A stretch of DNA of 64,000 nt from Lyngbya sp. HA4199-MV5 (GCA_019359375.1 JAHHHL010000020.1:1-64000); one strand, 5' to 3'. Counted from the first letter of the stretch, positions 9,589 to 20,762 are shown. Notes: generated from the sequence alone by a model not told the origin. Numbers and translations are program-made.

Positions 9589-12459
9589 TCACACTTTAAA
9601 CTGACCCACTTCTGCCTGGAGCGTTTGTGCCACTTTGCGGAGTTGCTCAAATGACGACGACACTGCGCCTGCTTCTGTTGAAGTTCTGTTGGCGATCGCA
9701 GCCACGTCTTTCATGGTTTGCGTCACTTCTGCCGAAGCGTGCGACTGCACAACCGTTGCCTGCGCGATCGCCCTCACCAATCCGCTAATTTGAGCGCTCG
9801 CTTCGGTAATTTTATTCAAGCTCTGGCGGGTCTCCGTCACAAGCTGTGTTCCAATCACCACCTGCTCTGTGCCCGATTCCATCGCTGTCACCACTTCATT
9901 GGTTTCAGCCTGAATGCTAATGACCAGCTTTCTGATTTCTTCGGTTGCTTCTGCCGATTGCCTTGCCAGTGTGCGTACTTCGTCAGCGACTACCGCAAAG
10001 CCTCTGCCTTCTTCGCCAGCACGCGAAGCTTCGATCGCTGCATTCAGCGCCAACATATTGGTTTGAGCCGCAAAGCTACCAATCAAATCCACAACAGTAG
10101 AAATCTTTTGAGACGATTCTCCCAAATGTTTCACTTTTTTGGCGGTGTCTGCAACTGTGGCTCGAATCGCTAGAATGCCATCAACCGTGCGGTTCATAGC
10201 CGCATCCCCTTCTTCCACACTTTGCGCCGCCTGCTGCACAGCCATTTCTGCTTGTTCGGTGTTGTCTGCTACCTGGCGCACTACCGTTGCCGTTTCTTCA
10301 GCAACCCTTAACGCTGTAGTAATTGCCGCCGCCTGCCGCAACGCTTCCTCTGAGAGGGATTGAACGGAAAGTTGGCTCAAGGCAGTGGTGGTAGATACTT
10401 CATTCGCCGCCTCCTGCACCTGTCGCACAATTTTACGTAAGCTTTCTACCGTGGCATTGTAAGAGTCGGCGATCGTGCCGATTTCGTCTGCCGTCACTTT
10501 TGCCTGCGTGGTTAAATCACCTTTACTAATGGGATCAACTTCCAGCAGCAGCTCTAACGCTCGCTTTTGCAAACTTTCTTTGAGGTCACGCTGTTCTTCT
10601 GCCAGGTCAATCGTCTGTTCTAGCAGTTCCACCCGGTAGATAGAAAGCGCCAACTCATCCCCCAAGCGTTGCAGAAACTTGATTTCAGACTCCTGCCAGT
10701 CATGAGTAGTGGAGCAATAATGGGCAATCAGCAAGCCGTAAAGCTGACCTGCACCCGCAATCGGCGTAATCAAACTTGCTTTTACCTGTAGGCGTTTCAG
10801 CAAGTTGAGATGTTCTGGATGGAATGCCGTACTCGCGACATCATTAACAGCCACTACACGACCCGCTTGATAAGCAGCGATCAAATCGGCTGGAATACAG
10901 GAGTCACTAACATTCTCATCGAGAGCCGTTGCCCATTGGCTATCAACCGACTCTGCGACCACCCCAGTATGGGACGTTTTCTGAAAGCGATAGATGACCA
11001 CGCGATCGACGTTAAATAGCTGCCGTGCGCCTGCAACGACCTGTTCAAAAACGGGGAGTAGATCAGCCGACCGTACCACATTGGATCCTTTCGCCATTGT
11101 GAGTAAACGCTCTTGTGCGGCTTCAAACGCTTGCAAATTCAGCGAGTTTTGAAGCTGGCTTGCCATGCTGTTAATGTTGATGCCCAGCGACGCAATTTCG
11201 TCTTCCCCGTCTACTGCCACACGCGTCGCTAAATCGCCTTGCCCAATTTTTTCCACAGCTTCTGCGGCGGTTAACATAGGACGGGTCGCCCGATTGGCAA
11301 TACCAGTGGCGATCGCCGCCACAATCAACGCGATCGTGCCTGTGCCCAACAATGTTGTTAAGAGCAACTGCCGCTGTAGCACAAAGGCAATGTCTACAGG
11401 GCGGGAGACAAGCAGACCCCACTGGAGATTATAGTTTTTAGCAAGCTCCTGATTGGGTAAATAGGTGATCACCTCTCGGTTCTTGCCAGCGGCACGGGCA
11501 GCGATCGCCGTTTGCTTTTGCTCATTTTGAGTGATGGCGGGAAATTCATCCACTAACTTTTTTTGAATCAAGGCTGGGTCACTAGCGGCAATAATCTGTC
11601 CTCCAGATTCCTTTAAGAAAAAGGCTTCTCCTGGTAACAAATTTTCCCCAAACACGGGTCTAAACACACGTAAGGGAATGCGCGCCTGAATGATAGCAAC
11701 AGTCTTACCCGTTTCACTATCTTTAATAGGAGCAGCCGCAAAAAGACTAAATTCGTTTGAGAAAATAGATGTTTGGGGATAACCCACGATCGGCTTATCC
11801 GCCGTGCGAACAGCCTGAAAATAGTCTCGATCAGCAACTCTGGTCGGTTGAGGATTTTGAGGATTATCTTTTGTTTTCGCCAGAACATTCCCATCCAGAT
11901 CAGTGACTGCAATACTGTCGTAAACCTGTAAATTTCCAATTTTTGAAAAACGAGCATACTGCTCAAGAATTTTTTGCTTCTCGGCTAAAGATGCCGTATA
12001 TCGCAGCTTAGGATTGGCGAAAAGACTCAGTTGAGCAAACGATTGAATATCGCTGTAGCGCTCGGCAATGAAGTTATTCAATTTATCTTCCAGATTGAGC
12101 GCACCCGCTTCTTCCGCCTGGAGAACTTGACGCTGAATGCTTTGGTTCGTGACCAGGTAAGTGGTAGACCCTACCAGCAAAATCGGAAACGTGCCGATCG
12201 TCATCGCAATAAAGACGGCTTTCGTGCGGATACTCAAGCGCTGCCACCAACGGCTCGACCCTGGCTGGGGTGGCTGTAATGGCATCAGCGGTCTTTCCTT
12301 GCGTTCTGGCAAGCGGTCTAGGTCATGCCTTATGGGTTCGATCGACCATTGGGATGAGGCAGCAAGCGCTTGTGTCTTATCCTGATCGATTTGAACGCCA
12401 TCCAACGGTTGAGGCATAAGCCCGCTCTGAGGAGCCGAATTGGGAGACGTATGAGTCAT
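9589..12459 (-). CDS. Methyl-accepting chemotaxis protein (Cache-HAMP-GAF-HAMP-MCP)
   Basis: The protein has 956 residues from the ATG at 12459, which has AAAGG upstream; a TTG at 12528 would extend it. After a cytoplasmic lead there is a membrane helix ([19 protein letters not shown]). Next come an extracytoplasmic Cache-like domain of about 230 residues, a second helix ([19 protein letters not shown]) and HAMP. A GAF domain and a second HAMP-like segment precede the MCP hairpin with [20 protein letters not shown]. The GAF resembles the phototaxis GAFs of the PixJ group. At the position of the canonical chromophore Cys-His it has PEH, so it probably does not bind bilin in the normal way. A DSC tripeptide is present where DXCF would lie. 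It signals to CheA through the CheW encoded next door. Confidence 0.9.
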   Translation of the reverse strand: MTHTSPNSAPQSGLMPQPLDGVQIDQDKTQALAASSQWSIEPIRHDLDRLPERKERPLMPLQPPQPGSSRWWQRLSIRTKAVFIAMTIGTFPILLVGSTTYLVTNQSIQRQVLQAEEAGALNLEDKLNNFIAERYSDIQSFAQLSLFANPKLRYTASLAEKQKILEQYARFSKIGNLQVYDSIAVTDLDGNVLAKTKDNPQNPQPTRVADRDYFQAVRTADKPIVGYPQTSIFSNEFSLFAAAPIKDSETGKTVAIIQARIPLRVFRPVFGENLLPGEAFFLKESGGQIIAASDPALIQKKLVDEFPAITQNEQKQTAIAARAAGKNREVITYLPNQELAKNYNLQWGLLVSRPVDIAFVLQRQLLLTTLLGTGTIALIVAAIATGIANRATRPMLTAAEAVEKIGQGDLATRVAVDGEDEIASLGININSMASQLQNSLNLQAFEAAQERLLTMAKGSNVVRSADLLPVFEQVVAGARQLFNVDRVVIYRFQKTSHTGVVAESVDSQWATALDENVSDSCIPADLIAAYQAGRVVAVNDVASTAFHPEHLNLLKRLQVKASLITPIAGAGQLYGLLIAHYCSTTHDWQESEIKFLQRLGDELALSIYRVELLEQTIDLAEEQRDLKESLQKRALELLLEVDPISKGDLTTQAKVTADEIGTIADSYNATVESLRKIVRQVQEAANEVSTTTALSQLSVQSLSEEALRQAAAITTALRVAEETATVVRQVADNTEQAEMAVQQAAQSVEEGDAAMNRTVDGILAIRATVADTAKKVKHLGESSQKISTVVDLIGSFAAQTNMLALNAAIEASRAGEEGRGFAVVADEVRTLARQSAEATEEIRKLVISIQAETNEVVTAMESGTEQVVIGTQLVTETRQSLNKITEASAQISGLVRAIAQATVVQSHASAEVTQTMKDVAAIANRTSTEAGAVSSSFEQLRKVAQTLQAEVGQFKV

Positions 12460-12541
12460 AGGTAAACCTTTAGGGCTGAGTAATCGACGAGTGGATTGAA
12501 ACGTGATTGATTCGTAGCGATGCTGCAAAAGTTACCGTGAC

Positions 12542-13096
12542 TCAGAGCGCGGCGACGCTGGCGATAATGGCTTCTGCTTCTAAAACCGCAAACACCGCAG
12601 CGTCAGTCTTCCACCAATACCCACGCAACAACAGAGCCAGCGCAGATGTCAGTGTGGCAGGAGGTAAGGGTTGAATCACGGCGGGATCACACCACTCAAC
12701 ATCTTCTACCTGATCCACCACCAGCCCCAAGGACGGACTCTCCTGAGTTGCGGCTTTGTCATGCTCCCGCAGCACGACCGCTGTATGGGTAATTCGCATT
12801 TTCTGCTGGTAGTAGGGAGTCAAGCCACACAAATGTCCTAAATCGATCATCCAAAGCACTTCACCACGCCAGTTGTATACCCCCATCACGCAGGCAGGCA
12901 TATCGGGAATGGGCACAATCTGCCCCACTGGGATCGTGAGCACTTCGCCTACTGCCTGAATCGGTAACAGGACTTTTGTATCGGGTACAAGATGCAGTCG
13001 TAGAAATTGTTCTTCGGCGCGATTACGGCTCACCAGTGCCTGATCAGCTATCTGCGTTGGTAAGGCATCAAAATTTGGAGTTGATCCGTCAGGCAT
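12542..13096 (-). CDS. CheW-like coupling protein (PixI/PilI-like)
   Basis: The 184-residue cytoplasmic adaptor has a CheW fold: LVPDTKVLLPIQAVGEVLTI, then PDMPACVMGVYNWRGEVLWM, then GLVVDQVEDVEW. The GVYNWRGEVLWMIDL stretch is the conserved CheW core that docks on the kinase and receptor. It lies between the CheY-like gene (17 bases upstream) and the MCP gene, all on the same strand, so it is almost certainly cotranscribed with both. Confidence 0.9.
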   Translation of the reverse strand: MPDGSTPNFDALPTQIADQALVSRNRAEEQFLRLHLVPDTKVLLPIQAVGEVLTIPVGQIVPIPDMPACVMGVYNWRGEVLWMIDLGHLCGLTPYYQQKMRITHTAVVLREHDKAATQESPSLGLVVDQVEDVEWCDPAVIQPLPPATLTSALALLLRGYWWKTDAAVFAVLEAEAIIASVAAL

Positions 13097-13112
13097 GGTG
13101 ATACGTCCAGTC

Positions 13113-13478
13113 CTAATGTTTAATGAATTGCTTAATCGTGTTCACAAACTCTTCCTGGTTAATCGGCTTGGCAATATAAGCATCGGCACCTTGTTTCATG
13201 CCCCAAAAACGATCCATCTCGCTGCCTTTGGTTGAGCACATGACGATCGGAATCTGATTAGTAGCCACTTCAGCTTTAAGCCGCCGACACACCTCAAACC
13301 CGCTACAGCCAGGTAGCACCACGTCTAAAACAATGACATCAGGCTTTTGTTTCATCACCGTCGCAAGGGCTTCTTCTCCACTTTGAGCAATGAGGACATT
13401 GATGCCTGCCTGCTGCAAGCAGCCAATGAGAATTTGCATCTCCGTCAACGAATCTTCAACGACTAAAGCTGTACTCAC
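13113..13478 (-). CDS. CheY-like response regulator (PixH/PilH-like)
   Basis: This single receiver domain has 121 residues. The phosphoacceptor Asp is in VIVLDVVLPG, acidic residues lie in VVEDS, and the Lys is in AYIAKPINQEEF. I chose GTG 13478, giving MSTALVVEDS, because AAGGT lies 8 bases upstream and family members start there; the longer frame begins with TTG codons. As second gene of the operon it is the likely soluble output or phosphate sink for the CheA-like kinase. Confidence 0.88.
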   Translation of the reverse strand: MSTALVVEDSLTEMQILIGCLQQAGINVLIAQSGEEALATVMKQKPDVIVLDVVLPGCSGFEVCRRLKAEVATNQIPIVMCSTKGSEMDRFWGMKQGADAYIAKPINQEEFVNTIKQFIKH

Positions 13479-13515
13479 TGTCTGTACCTTATGAATAAAC
13501 AACAAAAATGATTCA

Positions 13516-14679
13516 TTAACGAGCCGTGATGGAAAGATTAGTCGCGTTAGGCTCTAAATGTTTACGAATCTCACCTAACACCGTTTCAGCATTCAGGGGT
13601 TTGCTGAGGAACCCGGATGCTTTGGCAAAGCTAGCTCGGAGGCGATTGGAATAGCCGTCGTTCCCCGTTAAGATCACGATCGGTGTTTGACGAAAACTCG
13701 AAAGCTTGCGTAACTGCTCGCACACTTCATACCCATTTGCGTCTGGCATCACCAGGTCTAAAAAGATCAAATCCGGCTTCCGTGCTAACAACACACTGAT
13801 GGCTCGCAACGCGCTCTCTATGCCCAAAAACTGATAGCCAGCCGATGTTAGCAGTGTTTCCATCGTATTGCGGACTAACGCGCTATCATCGACACAAGCA
13901 ATCAACGCCTTGGGCGGAAAGACTGGCGGCAGTGTTTTACTTGTATGACGAGGATAAATCAGGGCGGGTAAATCAGGAATGTTAATCAGCTCTACCCAGC
14001 CCAATTGCATAAACGGTAAGAGTAACGCCGTTACCTCTACCACATCACGCTGCATTTGCGTCGCCAGATCATACAAAGTCTGTTGCCCATTGAGTCGTTG
14101 CACCAACATTTGATAGAACTGTGGTGAACACTGTTCTTGTAATGCGTCCGGTTGCTTGATAATGGGTGCTTTGTGCGGCGAGTAATCCGCCAGCCTAGCA
14201 TCCTGCCACCGTTGCCAGCGCCATTGAGTTTTAGTAATCACATCTTCAACCTGAATGCAGCCAACTTGCGTTATGTCTAAAGCATCATGCCGAATTTGCT
14301 TGCTGATAGACCCTGCTTGCAACACATCAAACAACAGGTCAATCAAGGTTGAAAAAACCATGTTAGCCGCTTGTTCCGGGGTGATTCTTTGTCTTGCGAC
14401 CCATAGGTTTAACAGCGTGTACTCCCAACCGATGGTGGAAGTTGCCGAGCCAACGCTCGCTAAATCAGCCTGCCACCCTAAGCGATGGGTGGGTAAGCGA
14501 GGACAGTGGATCGCTAAATTTCTACGCCAGCGACGCATGGGATGCACTCCACCTGTAGCATAGACAAGATTGCCCTTCAGTAGATGGAATATCCACCGCT
14601 GACCATTTCCATCACTCCACTCAAGTTGACCACTAAACTGAAGCGGTTTCAAATCTCTGAGAAATTGAGCGTGTTCCAA
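13516..14679 (-). CDS. PatA/PixG-like response regulator (PATAN/DUF4388 + REC)
   Basis: The 387-residue protein has an N-terminal PATAN/DUF4388-type domain (FSGQLEWSDGNGQRWIFHL, LKGNLVYATGG). A helical middle follows, then a C-terminal receiver with IACVDDSALVR, LIFLDLVMPDANGYEV and a Lys in FLSKPL. The start is TTG at 14679, supported by AGGGG 9 bases upstream. Domain order and position, first in an operon before cheY and cheW, match PixG/PilG. It probably directs the pilus motor in twitching motility or phototaxis. Confidence 0.88.
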   Translation of the reverse strand: MEHAQFLRDLKPLQFSGQLEWSDGNGQRWIFHLLKGNLVYATGGVHPMRRWRRNLAIHCPRLPTHRLGWQADLASVGSATSTIGWEYTLLNLWVARQRITPEQAANMVFSTLIDLLFDVLQAGSISKQIRHDALDITQVGCIQVEDVITKTQWRWQRWQDARLADYSPHKAPIIKQPDALQEQCSPQFYQMLVQRLNGQQTLYDLATQMQRDVVEVTALLLPFMQLGWVELINIPDLPALIYPRHTSKTLPPVFPPKALIACVDDSALVRNTMETLLTSAGYQFLGIESALRAISVLLARKPDLIFLDLVMPDANGYEVCEQLRKLSSFRQTPIVILTGNDGYSNRLRASFAKASGFLSKPLNAETVLGEIRKHLEPNATNLSITAR

Positions 14680-16093
14680 CCTAATAGACCCCTTTCTTAG
14701 ACGTTCATCAGCGGTCTACACAAAAAATAAACAAGCTACAGCAATTTTCAAGCAAGTGAAGTACAGATCCTTGCAGGGAGTCAAGGAGTCAAGAAAGTAA
14801 GGTGTACCTCAGCAAATTGGAAAACGCTGTATGTTAAGACGATCGCCTGCAATGCGTACCATTCACTGGTACAGACTACAAGGCTGCTTCGCGAGATCAG
14901 TATAGTTTTCGCAACGAATAAACCAAATGGCTGAGCGCGGTTTAACCGATCGCCTTCAGCCATCATCAGCGTCAACTTCATCTACCCGCACGATCGTGCT
15001 GAGAGATGAGGTGCGGTAAGAAACAACCAAGGCTCAGGCTTGAGCCATTCACCACCACGTATGCTTAACACCCGACGACGATCGTCCTGAACGCTGCTCT
15101 GGTAGATGTAAAAAGTCTTTCGTTAGACCTTCACCTGGATCGTGAAGCGGTTGATGCAGAAGCCCTTACGTACAACATCGTTGGAGTGCCATCTATTCCA
15201 GTCTATACTCTAACCTCGGCTAGTATTTGACAATTAAGGTTGCAGCAGTTTACTGAATCTTTATAGTATGGAAATCGATTCCTTGGCATTGATCAGGAGA
15301 AATTTAGCATTGTTTTTGCGGGTCAAATATTGTTAATGTTTTATTCGAGTCTTTTTCTGGGGGAACGGAAGACGATCGCCTTACGCGTCATAAACCTGTA
15401 AGCGCTGTATGCACGTCATCGCGTGATGGTTAAACCATTTAAGTAAGATGGTCGCTGCACCCATAATTTAGTCTTGAAAATGAATTTTTTTGATGAGCAG
15501 ATTACATTAATAAAGATTCTGTGAAGGTAATGTTGCAAGATTCCTAACCAGCAAGGCTTCGCTGTAAGCTCGGACACAAAGCGTCATACAAATCTCAGCG
15601 ATAGTCAAGCTTTTTAGTGATGATTCCGACCGTGATGATTTCAGTAGCAAGAGGTTTTGCTGACGACTTGCTCATGACGCAACCCCAGGGTGATTTAGTG
15701 TTCGCTTCAAGCTTGGGTGTTCTCCCGGTGGTCTTTAAGGTACTGCTCAAATCAGCTTTTTCCAGCCATCTGCTCTGGTAGGCGATCGTCTTACGATGTA
15801 AGGCAACCGCGGTTTTGGAAGACGATCCGAGTGTTTGTCTTGCTGCTATAGCCACGGCGCTGGCGATCGTTGCCAGGTGGTGTCGTTGCACCTCACGAAT
15901 TTTTTCTATATTAAGGGATGGAAATTAAATAACTTCAATTACCTCAGTCTTTAATTGTACGGGCGCGGCAGGCGGCAGATCACTCTGGACGAAGGTGAGG
16001 ACTTTCTACCGCATGCCACGCCCCTACGAATAGGATGACACCTTAATAAATCCACAATCCTAAGTAATTTATCAAAAACCGCTGAGTGAACCG
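14680..16093. other. 1.4-kb gene-free region between divergent signalling genes
   Basis: I see no convincing gene here. Two small minus-strand frames (14781-14981 and 15595-15891) lack ribosome sites and recognisable motifs. The region presumably carries the promoters of the minus-strand chemotaxis operon and of the plus-strand MCP. TTGACA occurs at 15227-15232 without a well-spaced -10. A degraded family-B end (AAATCCACAATCCTAAG) sits near 16048-16065, and a MITE follows at once. Confidence 0.5.
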
Positions 16094-16224
16094 CTAGGGT
16101 GCGTCATCAACTCAGCTCCAAAACCGTATGGCATCAGCATGGTCGCGCCCGTCCAAACACACCAGGTTAGGGGCTGAAACCTCTACTGCAAGAAATATGT
16201 AGCCGTCATTGATGACAGCCCTTA
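16094..16224. mobile_element. IS5-like MITE, family A, copy 2 (diverged)
   Basis: It has the same architecture as the 2386 copy: left end CTAGGGTGCGTCATCAA, right end TTGATGACAGCCC, and the shared internal CACCAGGTTAGGGGCTG core. The right CTAG has drifted to CTTA. Divergence from the other copies is visibly greater, so this is an older insertion. It lies about 90 bases before the MCP start and may affect its promoter region. Confidence 0.8.
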
Positions 16225-16316
16225 CTATTCGCTTTGCTAGCATGAACGTTGCTCGATAACGGTGCTCATCTACGAACTCCATAATGACTATTTATCTGAT
16301 CTGAGACTCCGTTCTT

Positions 16317-19043
16317 ATGACGAATCCATTACCCAATCAAGTGCAACCCGTGTTTGAAGCCGGTGAGCCGACCCAATCAATCGCTTCTGAAGCATCACCC
16401 ACTCTGAGTGCCGACCAACAGAAGACAGTCGATCGCCAGTCGTCATCTTCCCTGGGGCAGTGGTTTAGTGCTCAGGCAGTGCAGCACAAATACGTTCTTG
16501 GTTGGTTCACGTCAGGCATCTTGTCGGTTGCAAGCATTGCCGGTGCCGGAGTATGGTTCACAACCGCTGCGAATCAGGTGCCAGTGACCCATCAACCTGG
16601 AACCGGGCAAACGCAGACCGAAGCGTCTCAACGAGCGGCACTGGAGCAACGTTTCTGGCAGCAGCAATTATTGGCGATCGCCCTGGTGCTGGCAACCAAT
16701 ACGGGCGTGATGCTGTTGCTTTATCGCATGATTGCAAAACCCGTCAAACGACTTCAGCAAGATACCCGAATGTTTTCTCTGGGCGATCGTGAGATTCGAG
16801 CGGAGGTCAAAGCGGCTGATGAAATCGGCAAAATTGCTCAAACCTTCAATCAGCTAGCAGACAACACGGTCGCAGTAGAAACGTTGCTGTCGAAACAAAC
16901 CCGCCAGCAGGAAAGTAGGGTGAAGGAAACTCAACTCATCCGTCAGCTCGCTGGTGCGCGTGTGCAGACAGGGCAAGATTTAGAGGCGGTCTTCGAGCAA
17001 GCGGTTCAAGGTGCAAAGGTCACTTTAAACGTCGATCGCGTCGTGATTTATCGCTTCAACCCTGATTGGAGTGGCTTGGTCGCAGCGGAAGCCGTCGCGC
17101 TGGGAAACCCATCTGCCCTGGAAATTACCCTTGAAGATGCCTATAGCGGGGATGACGTTATTGCCGCGTATCGGCAAGGGCAGGTTGTAGCAACGGATGA
17201 TGTGTTGAAAGCTGGGTTCCATCCCGCGCACTTAACGCTGCTGAAACGGCTGCATGTCAAAGCCAGTCTGGTTGCGCCTCTTTTGCAGGACGATCGGCTT
17301 TACGGCTTGCTCATTGCGCATCAGTGCGCGGCACCCTATCAGTGGCATTCAGACGAAATTGACGTTCTTAAGGCACTGGCTAGTCAACTTGGATTGGTTT
17401 GTGATCAATGGGCGTTTGCAACTCAGGAAAAGGCTGAAACAGACCGTGTCCAGCAGCTTTATCAGCAAACAAAGATTGAAGTTGAACGAGCACAAGCGCT
17501 TTATCACATGAGCTTGCGCCTGCGGAGTGCCTTTACCCACCAGGAAATTTACAACACAGCGGTTCGTGGCGTACAGGAGCTGTTGAGCACCGATCGTGCG
17601 ATCGTCTATTTGTTTGATCCAATGTGGAAAGGCTCGATCGTTGCAGAAGTTGTGAATCCAGAATACCCCAGTGCGCTTGGCACCGCGATCGCCGACCCCT
17701 GTTTTGCTGAACGGTACGTGGAAAAGTACCAACAAGGGCGCGTGCAGGCATGGGAAGATATTGCCAAGGCTGGACTGACCCAATGCCATTTGGCTCAATT
17801 GGAACCCTTCAAGATCAAAGCCAGCCTGGTGGCACCCATTCTGACGACCAATACGCTGCATGCCTTACTGGTCACGCATCAGTGCTCTCATACGCGATCG
17901 TGGGAAGCAGCAGAAATCGCCTGCTTTCAAGAGACTGCGGTTCAAATGGGGTTGGCGCTCGACCTGGCGGATGTGTTACACCAGTTGGAACGATCGCGCC
18001 AGCAGGCCGAACAGTTGGCAGACGAGCAGCGCCACCAGCGAGAAGCATTGCAGAGTCAACTGGTGAGCCTACTCGACCAGGTAGAAGGTGTCGCCTCTGG
18101 CAACCTGACGGTGCGAGCAGAGGTAACCGATGGTGAACTGGGCACCGTGGCTGATTTCTTTAATGCGCTGGTCGAAAGTCTGCGCCAAATTGTATTGCAG
18201 GTGAAGCGATCGACCACGCAAGTCAACACGGCGCTGGGCGAAAGTGAACTAACCATTCAGCAACTGGTAGCGGAAGCGCTGCAACAGTCAGAAGACATTA
18301 CCCAAACGCTTAGCTCCGTTGATCAAATGACGACTTCCATCCAGGCGGTGGCAGAAAGCTCTCGTCAGGCGGCGGCTGTCACCCACACGGCTTCATCCAC
18401 CGCAGAGGCAAGTCAGGTGGCGATCGATTTCACCGTTCACAGCATGTTTGAACTCCGCGAAACCATGTCTGAAACGGCTCAGAAAATGAAACGACTCGGC
18501 GAATCGTCGCAGGCAATTTCAAAAGTGATCTCTTTAATCAATCAAATTGCGCTCAAAACCAACATGCTGGCGCTCAATGCGGGGATTGAAGCCGCACGCA
18601 CGGGTGAAAATGGCGCAGGTTTCGCAGTCGTTGCCGAAGAAGTGGGAGAACTCGCCATTCAGTCTGCCTCTGCTACAAAAGAAATTGAACAACTGGTCGA
18701 AGACATTCAGCGAGGCACGCGTCAGGTACTGGAAGTGATGGAAAAAGGCACCACGCAAATGGTGAAAGGCACGCGACTGGTGGAAGATGCCAAGCAAAAC
18801 CTGGGACAACTGCGCCAGTTATCACAACAAACCGATCAGCTTGTGCAATCCATTTCAGAAGCGACGATCGCCCAGACGCAAATTTCCCAAACCGTGGTGC
18901 AGTTGATGCAAAAACTCGCCCACCGATCGCAACAAACAGCCAGCATCTCGCAACACGTCACCGAATCGCTGCAAGACACGGTTGACATTGCTCAGGCATT
19001 AGAACTATCGGTCGGTGCGTTCACGGTCGAAGAGTTGAATTAG
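16317..19043 (+). CDS. pixJ: MCP with tandem GAF domains, one a DXCF cyanobacteriochrome (PixJ-like)
   Basis: The 908-residue protein has two membrane helices (about residues 60-83 and 116-136), a HAMP domain, GAF1 (about 220-365), GAF2 (about 400-560), a second HAMP-like region and an MCP hairpin. GAF2 has ADPCF with Cys462 and TQCH with Cys490. This is the two-cysteine signature of DXCF cyanobacteriochromes, which bind phycocyanobilin/phycoviolobilin and sense blue/green light in PixJ. GAF1 has PAH in place of the Cys-His and is probably not a chromophore site. In the MCP tip the usual AAIEASR is AGIEAART. It is divergent from, and likely partner to, the CheA operon, acting as the light input for phototaxis. 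Confidence 0.88.
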   Translation: MTNPLPNQVQPVFEAGEPTQSIASEASPTLSADQQKTVDRQSSSSLGQWFSAQAVQHKYVLGWFTSGILSVASIAGAGVWFTTAANQVPVTHQPGTGQTQTEASQRAALEQRFWQQQLLAIALVLATNTGVMLLLYRMIAKPVKRLQQDTRMFSLGDREIRAEVKAADEIGKIAQTFNQLADNTVAVETLLSKQTRQQESRVKETQLIRQLAGARVQTGQDLEAVFEQAVQGAKVTLNVDRVVIYRFNPDWSGLVAAEAVALGNPSALEITLEDAYSGDDVIAAYRQGQVVATDDVLKAGFHPAHLTLLKRLHVKASLVAPLLQDDRLYGLLIAHQCAAPYQWHSDEIDVLKALASQLGLVCDQWAFATQEKAETDRVQQLYQQTKIEVERAQALYHMSLRLRSAFTHQEIYNTAVRGVQELLSTDRAIVYLFDPMWKGSIVAEVVNPEYPSALGTAIADPCFAERYVEKYQQGRVQAWEDIAKAGLTQCHLAQLEPFKIKASLVAPILTTNTLHALLVTHQCSHTRSWEAAEIACFQETAVQMGLALDLADVLHQLERSRQQAEQLADEQRHQREALQSQLVSLLDQVEGVASGNLTVRAEVTDGELGTVADFFNALVESLRQIVLQVKRSTTQVNTALGESELTIQQLVAEALQQSEDITQTLSSVDQMTTSIQAVAESSRQAAAVTHTASSTAEASQVAIDFTVHSMFELRETMSETAQKMKRLGESSQAISKVISLINQIALKTNMLALNAGIEAARTGENGAGFAVVAEEVGELAIQSASATKEIEQLVEDIQRGTRQVLEVMEKGTTQMVKGTRLVEDAKQNLGQLRQLSQQTDQLVQSISEATIAQTQISQTVVQLMQKLAHRSQQTASISQHVTESLQDTVDIAQALELSVGAFTVEELN

Positions 19044-19403
19044 CCTATCGCAAGCAGCAACGCTTTACGGCTAACGCCAAAGATCCCTGTTTTTTACGAT
19101 CGGGTTTGGCTCATGGTTGAGCTTAAGCCAAAAGTTGAGGATCTGAGCATCGGCTAACACACTGATGCCCACAACTGCGGTGTGCAGAGGAGGAGCGATC
19201 GTCCTCCTTAATCGTGTTGTCATCTTACATGAGTATTTAATGAAGCCCGGATCGATCGTGTTGTTGGTAGTAAAACTGTAGATGAGCTTCAGTGAGTAAG
19301 CTGCAGGGTTGCACAGCAAACGATCGTGGTTAGAACCTCGCCCACTGTGGGCATGCTTTAGACAGTTAGCTTCGCTCAGACAGCCCTTACATCCTCTTTA
19401 TCC
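19044..19403. other. Gene-free interval at the left edge of the accessory island
   Basis: These 360 bases hold no supported gene, RNA or attachment site. Small frames on both strands lack ribosome sites and motifs. The interval separates the phototaxis receptor from the ParA-type pair and marks the start of the accessory region. Confidence 0.4.
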
Positions 19404-20762
19404 ATGCCATCCATTAGCTTGCAAGCGGCTCTGCAAAGTCTTCCAGCAGATGCTCAAGAAGCAGTTGTTGATCATCAATTTATTCAGCCCGCTTTCCTGG
19501 CAGCATTAGGCTTTAAGACAGGCGAAGTTTATCCTCAATACGACACTGGAAAAGGGCTAGTTGATTATGCTGCTCGTAAGGATTATGAGGGTGATGTCTT
19601 TGTTAATACCAGATCTAATCCTTATCTCTTAATCGAACTTAAAGGGCAAGATATCAATTTATGTGAGGGTTCAGCAGGTTACAGGAGAACAGTTGAGCAG
19701 CTAAAGGGCTATTTGTTAGCCAGTAATTGTCACGCTGCACAATGGGGCATCCTTACTAACTCTGTCCACGTTCAGCTTTTCCGTAAACACGGTAAGGTGG
19801 TTCACCCTGCAACAGCGTGTCTTGAAATTACTCCAGAGAACGCAGATAAACTCATTGCCTCACTGCGCCGACAGATTGAACAGCCCGTTAAGGCGTTAAC
19901 AGTTGCGGTCTACAACAATAAAGGTGGCGTGGGCAAAACAACCACAACGGTTAACCTTGCTGCTATTCTTACCCTATTGGGCAAGAAGGTCTTGGTTGTA
20001 GATTGCGATCCTAATCAGCAGGATCTCACCAGTTCTTTAGGGCTGGCAGCAAATGAAGGTGATGTTTCTGAGGCGCTAATGACTCGAAATGGCGACCTTA
20101 AACCAGCGATTAAGCCATTTACAGTAACATCCAGGGCATTAGGTAAAGCGTTCTCGTTTGATGTCATTCCCGCCGATAAACGATTCGTTGAGGACGTTGA
20201 TCAGGAGAGGAAGCAACTTGATGAAGTCTCACTTCGTCAAAAATTGAAGCCTGAATACTTGCGTCGCAGCTTAGAGCCACTCAAGTCTGAATATGATTAT
20301 ATTTTGGTTGACGCACCACCCAACTGGCGCATTTTCAGTCAACTAGCTGTCTATGCTGCTGATGTGGTTTTGATGCCAACAAAGCACAATAACCTGTTCT
20401 CTCTAGAGAATGCTGCACTTGCGATGAAGAAATTCATTCCTGAAGCCCAAAAGCAGCGAGGCGATGCTACTCCGATTGCACTACCCATCTTCTTCAACGG
20501 CGAGAAGATAACCCCATACCAATTGCTTGCTGCTCAAAAAGAGATCAACAACATCATCAGGCAAGCTCAAAGAGATGGATTTAATCTCTTGCCGTACTTC
20601 TACCCTCGGCATACTCGTGCCAAAGAGAACCTTCATGTCTTTGAAGTACCCAGCTACGCAAACATTGCTAACGCTGCATTCTCACGTATTCCTGCGGCGT
20701 ATCGCGATAAAACTGCTTATGACTATTATTCTGCTCTAGCAAAGGAGTACTTTCTACAATGA
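19404..20762 (+). CDS. PD-(D/E)XK-like (HsdR_N-type) domain fused to ParA ATPase
   Basis: The protein has 452 residues. Residues 1-160 resemble the N-terminal nuclease-like domain of type I restriction HsdR. VDYAARKDYEGDVF is followed by YLLIELKGQ, where D...E-x-K can form a PD-(D/E)XK site, and then by EQLKGYLLASNCHAAQWGIL. Residues 165-450 are a ParA/MinD-type ATPase: deviant Walker A NNKGGVGKTTTT, VVDCDPNQQDLT, and DYILVDAPPNW as Walker B. The following gene overlaps by four bases (ATGA), so the two form a translationally coupled pair. The pairing resembles partition systems, but fusion to a nuclease-like domain hints at defence or element maintenance. Catalytic activity is not provable from sequence. 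Confidence 0.8.
   Translation: MPSISLQAALQSLPADAQEAVVDHQFIQPAFLAALGFKTGEVYPQYDTGKGLVDYAARKDYEGDVFVNTRSNPYLLIELKGQDINLCEGSAGYRRTVEQLKGYLLASNCHAAQWGILTNSVHVQLFRKHGKVVHPATACLEITPENADKLIASLRRQIEQPVKALTVAVYNNKGGVGKTTTTVNLAAILTLLGKKVLVVDCDPNQQDLTSSLGLAANEGDVSEALMTRNGDLKPAIKPFTVTSRALGKAFSFDVIPADKRFVEDVDQERKQLDEVSLRQKLKPEYLRRSLEPLKSEYDYILVDAPPNWRIFSQLAVYAADVVLMPTKHNNLFSLENAALAMKKFIPEAQKQRGDATPIALPIFFNGEKITPYQLLAAQKEINNIIRQAQRDGFNLLPYFYPRHTRAKENLHVFEVPSYANIANAAFSRIPAAYRDKTAYDYYSALAKEYFLQ

Noticed and set aside
15595-15891. 98-residue minus-strand open frame in the gene-free gap
   Set aside because: No ribosome site, no family pattern and a mixed composition; it may be a remnant but cannot be supported.
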